Positions 59,785 to 64,000 of a stretch of 64,000 nt of DNA are shown piece after piece. Within the stretch, counting starts at the first letter, position 1; every line of letters starts with the position of its first letter. The position numbers and the translations under genes were made by a program. This DNA comes from Lentisphaerota bacterium (GTDB lineage Bacteria; Verrucomicrobiota; Lentisphaeria; Victivallales; Victivallaceae). A model generated the notes under the pieces. It did not search any database. It worked only from the letters and a program-made list of their open reading frames with translations, and was not told the origin of the DNA. Location: assembly GCA_015061745.1 (NCBI GenBank), contig SUWB01000006.1:38920-102919 (forward strand), read 5' to 3'.

Positions 59785-60419
59785 GTTTCGATCTTGAGGA
59801 ATTTGCAGCTGTTTGTCAGGTGAAATCACCTGACATTTTTGTACAGCGTTGTGAGAAATTGCGTCTTTTGCTTGAAGAAACCAATAAATTTGTCAATTTG
59901 ACCCGCATAACGGGCAAAGAGGAGTTTGATCTCAAACACGCAGCAGATTCTCTGGTGATCGCCCGGTTTTTTCCGGAAATCACCAGCGGGGAGTATGAAG
60001 TCGCCGATCTGGGGTGCGGAGCAGGATTCCCCTCTCTTATACTGGCACTGGCCTATCCCGGGTTGAAAATAACTGCCATTGACAGTACGCTGAAAAAACT
60101 TAAATTTGTTGATAATGCCGCTCAAACTTTGGGATTGACCAATTTGAAAACAGTTCACGGCCGGGTCGAGGAGCTCAACAAACAGGATTCTTTCCGCAAC
60201 CGTTTCGATTTTGTTGTCGCCCGGGCTGTGGCGGAATCACCCCTGCTTGCCAAGGCAGCTTCAGGTTTCCCCAAAAAAGGCGGCAGATTTGTTTTCTATA
60301 AAACTCCGGGGCAGGCCGCAGAAGAACTCCCTGTTCTCAAAAGTAAGTGGCAGATGACAGAACCCTTTGAATTGCCCGGATGCGGAGAACGGGTTATGGT
60401 GTTTTCAGAAAAAAAATGA
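59781..60419 (+). CDS. rsmG: 16S rRNA (guanine-N7) methyltransferase
   Basis: 212 residues starting at a GTG preceded by AAAGGAGG, overlapping the upstream stop as GTGA; a longer open frame exists but lies inside the membrane-protein gene. GidB/RsmG signatures: NLTRITGKEEFDLKHAADSL, the SAM motif VADLGCGAGFPSL, FDFVVARAVAESPLLAKAA and KKGGRFVFYK. It methylates G527 of 16S rRNA. Confidence 0.92.
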   Translation: MSFDLEEFAAVCQVKSPDIFVQRCEKLRLLLEETNKFVNLTRITGKEEFDLKHAADSLVIARFFPEITSGEYEVADLGCGAGFPSLILALAYPGLKITAIDSTLKKLKFVDNAAQTLGLTNLKTVHGRVEELNKQDSFRNRFDFVVARAVAESPLLAKAASGFPKKGGRFVFYKTPGQAAEELPVLKSKWQMTEPFELPGCGERVMVFSEKK

Positions 60420-60438
60420 TTTTTTTTTGAAAAAGGAC

Positions 60439-60467
60439 TTGAAAAATATAAAACAATGTATTATAAT
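60439..60467 (+). promoter_or_regulatory. promoter of lptB-hpf
   Basis: TTGAAA (60439-60444), 17 bp, TATAAT (60462-60467), 20 nt before the lptB ATG. The best -10 of the window. Confidence 0.85.
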
Positions 60468-60487
60468 AGTAGCAGGTAATAAAAACT

Positions 60488-61234
60488 ATGAGCGATTTAC
60501 CGAAAAATGAAGTGTTAGTCGAGGCTCGCGGTTTGGCCAAGGATTATCGTGGCCGCCGGGTGGTCTCCGGTGTTTCACTTAATGTGCGTGCCGGTGAGGT
60601 CGTGGGACTGCTGGGTCCCAACGGTGCCGGTAAGACCACCAGTTTTTATATGGTGATGGGGTTGATCCGCCCCACCGAAGGATCTATCAATTTCCGCGGC
60701 GTAGATGTGACCGATATGCCTATGTATCTCAGAGCCCGTATGGGAATGGGATATCTTGCCCAGGAGCCTTCCATTTTTCGTAAGCTGACCGTTGAAGAAA
60801 ATATTATGGCGATCTTGCAGACTTTGGATATTTCTTCTGCGGAACGCAACAAGCGGTGTGAAGCCCTTATGGAAGAACTGGGGTTGACCAAGCTCCGCAA
60901 GCAAAAAGCAATGACTCTTTCAGGCGGTGAAAGACGCCGCCTTGAAATCACCCGGGCTATGGTGACAAATCCCGCATTCATTATGCTCGACGAACCTTTC
61001 AGCGGCGTTGACCCGCTGGCTGTGAAAAGTGTGCAGGACATTATTATCAAACTCAAACACGAAAGGAATCTGGGAATCCTTATTACTGACCACAATGTTC
61101 GCGATACTCTCAACGTAGTGGATCGGGCATACATTATGGCAGAAGGAAAGATTCAGGTAGAAGGGACCAGCGATTATCTGATCAATGATCCCAAAGCGCA
61201 GGAGATTTATCTCGGCCGCGGTTTCAAGTTGTGA
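60488..61234 (+). CDS. lptB: LPS export ABC transporter ATPase
   Basis: 248 residues. Walker A GPNGAGKTTSF, Q-loop YLAQEPSIFRKLTVEENIMAIL, signature LSGGERRRLEITRAMV and Walker B FIMLDEPFSGVDPLAV. This is the LptB subgroup (the PSIFRKLTVEENI motif), motor of LptBFGC in LPS export. It is directly followed by hpf, an arrangement known from many Gram-negatives (lptB-rpoN-hpf), but without rpoN here. Confidence 0.96.
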   Translation: MSDLPKNEVLVEARGLAKDYRGRRVVSGVSLNVRAGEVVGLLGPNGAGKTTSFYMVMGLIRPTEGSINFRGVDVTDMPMYLRARMGMGYLAQEPSIFRKLTVEENIMAILQTLDISSAERNKRCEALMEELGLTKLRKQKAMTLSGGERRRLEITRAMVTNPAFIMLDEPFSGVDPLAVKSVQDIIIKLKHERNLGILITDHNVRDTLNVVDRAYIMAEGKIQVEGTSDYLINDPKAQEIYLGRGFKL

Positions 61235-61284
61235 TCTATAATTCCGGGAACAGGTCTCGGGGTTAATAAAACAGGAGAGTTACT

Positions 61285-61638
61285 ATGAACATTTCCATCA
61301 TCGGCAGACAGTTCGCAATTACTCAGGCTATTTACGGTTACGTTACCGAGCAGCTTCAGTCCCTGGTTTCCGCAACTCCTTTGAAAATTACCTCCGCTAC
61401 CGTTGTTTTCGGTCGTGAAAAGAACCGTTTTTCCACCACCCTCGTCCTGCGCTGCAAGTATCATACCCTCAAGGCAGAAATTGAAGGCTTCGATCTTTAT
61501 CGGACACTCGATACTGCCATTGACAAGGTCGGACATCAGCTCTATGTACTGACTGACCGCGTCCGTGACCACCGGGGTGTCGCCCTCAGAGAGCTTGAGC
61601 GTTCCTATGCTGAAGCCGCTGTCGGCGGTGACGACTGA
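61285..61638 (+). CDS. hpf: ribosome hibernation promoting factor (short HPF/RaiA)
   Basis: 117-residue protein of the HPF/YfiA family: MNISIIGRQFAITQAIYGYVTEQL and EAEIEGFDLYRTLDTAIDKVGHQL-type pattern (read HTLKAEIEGFDLYRTLDTAIDKVGHQLY). Short form without the C-terminal dimerisation domain. It binds 16S rRNA at the decoding center in stationary phase. GGAGAG box; stop followed by two hairpins. Confidence 0.88.
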   Translation: MNISIIGRQFAITQAIYGYVTEQLQSLVSATPLKITSATVVFGREKNRFSTTLVLRCKYHTLKAEIEGFDLYRTLDTAIDKVGHQLYVLTDRVRDHRGVALRELERSYAEAAVGGDD

Positions 61639-61679
61639 GGTGTGAAAAAAGTGATTTCAGAGCAACATTGATCCTGTTG

Positions 61680-61705
61680 TTCCGGTATGAAAGGTGATAC
61701 CGGAA
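61680..61705 (+). repeat. short inverted repeat after hpf
   Basis: TTCCGGTAT and ATACCGGAA, exact complements with an 8-nt loop, between hpf and the terminator. No T-run directly after it, so it is a 3'-end RNA hairpin rather than a terminator. Confidence 0.6.
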
Positions 61706-61715
61706 GGGGATCTTG

Positions 61716-61746
61716 AAATGACCGGGGATTCTTTCCCGGTCATTTT
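61716..61746 (+). terminator. terminator of the lptB-hpf transcript
   Basis: AAATGACCGGG / CCCGGTCATTT stem followed by TTAATT. It lies 23 nt before the ATG of the next gene, showing that the longer GT2 frame starting at 61694 is not used. Confidence 0.75.
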
Positions 61747-61768
61747 AATTAATAAAAATCTGGTGAAT

Positions 61769-62503
61769 ATGAAAATATCTGTTGTGACAATCGTCCGCAA
61801 TGACTGTACTCATATTGAAAACACGATGAAATCTGTTCTGGAACAGACCGGAAAAGGGTTTGAACTGGAATATGTGGTCATTGACGGAGCTTCAACAGAC
61901 GGAACCGCTGAAATAATCCGGAAATATGCTTCACAGCTTGCCTTTTTTGTGAGCGAAAAAGACAGCGGTATCTATAACGCGATGAATAAAGGCATCAGTA
62001 AGTGTACCGGCGATGTCATCGGTATGATCAATTCAGGTGACCGCTATCTGCCGGGAGCTTTGGAAACTGTGGCTGAGGCTTTTGCTTCTCACGGGGCCCT
62101 TGACCGGATTTTTTGGGGCGATGTGGTTTATGAACATTTGGGCGTTGTCAAGGGTTTCCGGGAAAAAAATCGTTATATGGGAGCCTTTGCACCTCATCCG
62201 TCTATGTTTGTGCCCCGTTGTATTTATGAACGGATCGGTACTTACGATGAATCATTCCGGCTTCTGGGGGATTATGACTTTATGTACCGGGCTGTCAATG
62301 CGGAAAAGATCCTGCCCCTTTATGTGCCCCAAAACATTGCTTACTATCTGGAAGACGGCCTCTCAGACCGTTATGTACTCCAGTGCCTGAAAGATGAGTT
62401 GAAAGTCAAAATCCGCTACGGTCAGAATCCTCTTTGGGCAACTGCCGTATACTGGCTCAAGGTGATCAAAAACAGTCCCCGGATTTTAAGAAAGAACTCA
62501 TAA
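61769..62503 (+). CDS. GT2 family glycosyltransferase
   Basis: 244 residues. A GT-A fold: ISVVTIVRNDCTHIENTMKSVLEQTGKGFELEYVVIDGASTDGTAEIIRKYA, then MNKGISKCTGDVIGMINSGDRY (DxD-like region) and LLGDYDFMYRA. Resembles WcaA-type transferases in extracellular or O-antigen glycan synthesis. No membrane segment. The start is the ATG at 61769 (GGTG only as ribosome site). No promoter visible between the terminator and this start. Confidence 0.82.
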   Translation: MKISVVTIVRNDCTHIENTMKSVLEQTGKGFELEYVVIDGASTDGTAEIIRKYASQLAFFVSEKDSGIYNAMNKGISKCTGDVIGMINSGDRYLPGALETVAEAFASHGALDRIFWGDVVYEHLGVVKGFREKNRYMGAFAPHPSMFVPRCIYERIGTYDESFRLLGDYDFMYRAVNAEKILPLYVPQNIAYYLEDGLSDRYVLQCLKDELKVKIRYGQNPLWATAVYWLKVIKNSPRILRKNS

Positions 62504-62607
62504 ATCAAATCCTGTCTGCGCTAATGGGTGTGGCACAGACTGAAACTGCCAATTTCAAGTATATTTATCTGTCTGTATAAGAAACAGAATTTAAGAAAAA
62601 ATTTTTA

Positions 62608-62645
62608 TGCAACCGCTTGCAAAAAAGAAATATCAGTGATATATT
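62608..62645 (+). promoter_or_regulatory. LacI-type operator overlapping the regulator's promoter
   Basis: TGCAACCGCTTGCA (62608-62621) matches the LacI-family operator form TGCAAnCGnTTGCA with the central CG. Its right half TTGCAA (62616-62621) serves as -35; 18 bp later comes TATATT (62640-62645). This predicts direct autorepression of the following regulator and its downstream gene. Confidence 0.7.
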
Positions 62646-62671
62646 TGATATAAAGCAGTGGATAAAATGAT

Positions 62672-63766
62672 ATGAAACGCAGTACTTTATCTGAAATCGC
62701 ACGTTTGGCGGGAGTTAATCCCTCAACAGTTTCACGGGCATTGAATCCCGCTGCCGCTACATTGATAAGCAAGGAGCAGCGGGAGCGGATCATCGCTTTG
62801 TGTGACAAGCTCAATTATCGTCCGAAACGTGCCGCCCGGGGATGTGCCACAGGCAAATCCTATACTGTGGGCTATGTGTCAGGAGCATTGCATCAGGATC
62901 TTTCTTCTCCTTTTATTTCCCGCTACATTGCTGAAATTTCCCGTGAACTGCAGCAAAATGGTTATTCACTGTCTCTGCTATCGGTGGATGGATTGCGGGG
63001 TGATCTTCACGACAGTGTCCGTTCCATTCTGCTTTCGGATATGGCTGACGGATATATTATCGGTTCCGGTCTGGTCCGGCAGCAGGAAGAGGATATTTTC
63101 AAATGCACCGGCAGACCCATTCTGACTTTGGGATATCACAACTTTAAGCATGATACTCATTTCCCCTCGGTGGAAATCAATATTGAAGAGGCGGTAGCTC
63201 TCATCTGGCAGATCATCGCTGCCAATCTTCAGGATCACAGCTGCTGTTTCTTCGGCAATCCCACAGTTTCCAGTTCCGCCAAGATCAGCAAGATCAGAAA
63301 ATATGCTCCCCCCGGGAGTCTTGTTTCTGAATTTTTTATCCCTGACCCTGTCAACAACTCTTTGATGGATTATGCTCAGGCGGAAGAAACGGCGGAAAAG
63401 CTGCACCGTGAACTTTTTGCCCGCAAAGTCATCTGGTGCGGTTCCGACCTTGTCGGTGCCGGATTATGTGCCGTTATGGAAAAGCACGGTGTTGAACCGG
63501 GAAAAGATATCATGGTCATCGGTTATGATCATCTTGCAAGTGCCGTGCCGAAATTTCCCTGTGATTTGGCCACGATCGATCCCTGCTGGGAAAAAGCAGG
63601 GAATGTCACTGCCCGGAAAATTCTTGAACTTATTGCCAATCCGGAAAAGCACTCCGTCTCAGAAGTTATCAATGCAATTTTCGTTCCCGGAAAAACGATG
63701 CCTTTTCAGGTGAAAAAATACACAGCAACCAACTGTAATACAATCTTTCAGGAGGAAAAAAAATGA
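62672..63766 (+). CDS. LacI family transcriptional regulator
   Basis: 364 residues. N-terminal HTH TLSEIARLAGVNPSTVSRALNP and hinge helix YRPKRAARGCATGKSYTVG; then the periplasmic-binding-protein-like effector domain. No signal peptide. An operator of LacI type lies at its own promoter. The stop codon TGA overlaps the ATG of the prepilin-like ORF (ATGA) that follows, so the two are coupled. In this group such a pair usually begins a glycan-use locus whose structural genes would lie beyond the window (inference). Confidence 0.9.
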   Translation: MKRSTLSEIARLAGVNPSTVSRALNPAAATLISKEQRERIIALCDKLNYRPKRAARGCATGKSYTVGYVSGALHQDLSSPFISRYIAEISRELQQNGYSLSLLSVDGLRGDLHDSVRSILLSDMADGYIIGSGLVRQQEEDIFKCTGRPILTLGYHNFKHDTHFPSVEINIEEAVALIWQIIAANLQDHSCCFFGNPTVSSSAKISKIRKYAPPGSLVSEFFIPDPVNNSLMDYAQAEETAEKLHRELFARKVIWCGSDLVGAGLCAVMEKHGVEPGKDIMVIGYDHLASAVPKFPCDLATIDPCWEKAGNVTARKILELIANPEKHSVSEVINAIFVPGKTMPFQVKKYTATNCNTIFQEEKK

Positions 63767-64000
63767 TGCAGATGAAACAAATTTATTTCAGATGCTCCAC
63801 TCTTTTGGGAGGGATCGCCCCGTCAGTGAAAAAGAACCGGAGCCAACACCGCTTCACGCTGATCGAACTGCTGGTAAGCAAAACTTGTCAAATATGTGTT
63901 TATATCTTGCGAAAAATGGCCTCTTGCCTTGATACTTGCCGTTGCAATTCTTCAAAATGCGGGATTGTCGGTTTTGCGGATGCAAAAACGGCAATCCACC
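63763..64000 (+). CDS. prepilin-like ORF with interrupted FTLIELLV motif (partial)
   Basis: The ATG at 63763 has a perfect AGGAGG and overlaps the lacI-type stop. Translation gives a 32-residue basic leader (KKNRSQHR before the motif), then FTLIELLV, but then SKTCQICVYILRKMASCLDTCRCNSSKCGIVGF in place of the expected VIAIIAIL helix. It is still open at the window end. The second segment has seven Cys in about 30 residues and no membrane helix. Two readings: a genuine unusual prepilin, or an ordinary prepilin gene split by an inserted element, with the real signal resumed further on. No frameshift is needed up to the window edge. -1 residue is Arg. Confidence 0.6.
   Translation, partial: MMQMKQIYFRCSTLLGGIAPSVKKNRSQHRFTLIELLVSKTCQICVYILRKMASCLDTCRCNSSKCGIVGFADAKTAIH
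63962..63997 (+). repeat. long hairpin within the segment that interrupts the prepilin
   Basis: Two 16-nt arms (63962-63977 and 63982-63997) around a GGAT loop; 14 Watson-Crick pairs, one G-T and one G-A. Sequence GGATTGTCGGTTTTGC opposite GCAAAAACGGCAATCC. It lies in the unexplained segment after FTLIELLV and may be part of a small repeat element. Confidence 0.75.

Noticed and set aside
1..64000. CRISPR arrays, transposases, rRNA genes, toxin-antitoxin pairs, secondary-metabolite clusters
   Set aside because: I looked for regular spaced repeats, DDE/HUH or IS-type proteins and known cluster enzymes and saw none; the only repeats are the dnaX array and short inverted repeats.

Overview
The window looks like chromosomal DNA of a Gram-negative, anaerobic PVC-group bacterium, most likely Lentisphaerota (Victivallales-like). 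This is inferred from the pseudopilin genes with FTLIE/FTLVE signatures, a complete type II secretion operon, LPS-export genes (lptB, an LptF/LptG permease), pyruvate:ferredoxin oxidoreductase, many secreted carbohydrate esterases, and a terminal LacI-regulator/prepilin pair of the kind that opens glycan loci in this group. There is no 16S or other marker to prove it. Gene density is high and most genes sit in tight operons with 4-bp ATGA/GTGA/TTGA overlaps. Almost every promoter I can read is TTGAAA/TTGACA, exactly 17 bp, TATATT-like.

Layout. 1-3.4 kb (minus): IclR regulator, FAD oxidoreductase, M55 D-aminopeptidase. 3.5-8.2 kb (minus): four exported proteins from one strong promoter: SASA-type acetylesterase, CE7-type esterase, CE12-like SGNH esterase and a small predicted beta-sandwich protein, with no glycoside hydrolase. 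8.3-13.1 kb (minus): nifJ-type PFOR and a WecA/MraY-family sugar-phosphate transferase. 13.2-24.9 kb (mostly plus): housekeeping block with a K+/H+ antiporter, panB, a lipoprotein, a double-SIS MurQ/GCKR-like protein (minus), a metallo-hydrolase, accD, SRP RNA, rph, dnaX, a NifX-like protein, a HAD phosphatase, tRNA-Gly(CCC), a lipoprotein and tadA.

24.9-30.7 kb (plus): a self-contained minor-pseudopilin operon (H-, I-, J-like and a giant 1130-residue K/PilX-like protein) without a major pseudopilin or motor. 30.8-32.1 kb: a GMP synthase whose glutaminase domain is degenerate. 32.2-44.6 kb: a T2SS operon (lead Gly/Arg-rich exported protein, then gspL-M-C-D-E-F-G-H-I-J-K and a hydrophobic protein). 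Its leader can pair with the first ribosome-binding site. No prepilin peptidase (gspO) is in the window, and none of the pseudopilins carries the usual Gly before the cleavage site.

44.6-46.1 kb (minus): a lipoprotein and a parvulin-type chaperone, with a perfect 18-bp palindrome at the promoter. 46.2-48.4 kb: a sugar-phosphate isomerase-like TIM barrel and an exported SGNH hydrolase. 48.5-52.1 kb (minus): CE7 esterase, processive GT2 synthase and D-serine ammonia-lyase. 52.3-61.7 kb (plus): leuS, lipoprotein, LOG protein, XerC/D, LptF/G permease, TatD, membrane protein, rsmG, lptB and hpf. 61.8-64.0 kb: GT2 glycosyltransferase, an apparently autoregulated LacI regulator and a translationally coupled prepilin-like ORF. 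That last ORF's FTLIELLV motif is interrupted by a Cys-rich segment carrying a long hairpin, and it runs off the end of the window.

Best candidates for new biology: the interrupted prepilin at the right edge, the stand-alone giant minor-pseudopilin cluster together with the non-Gly prepilin sites, the GuaA with an inactivated amidotransferase, and the self-sequestering leader of the T2SS operon.
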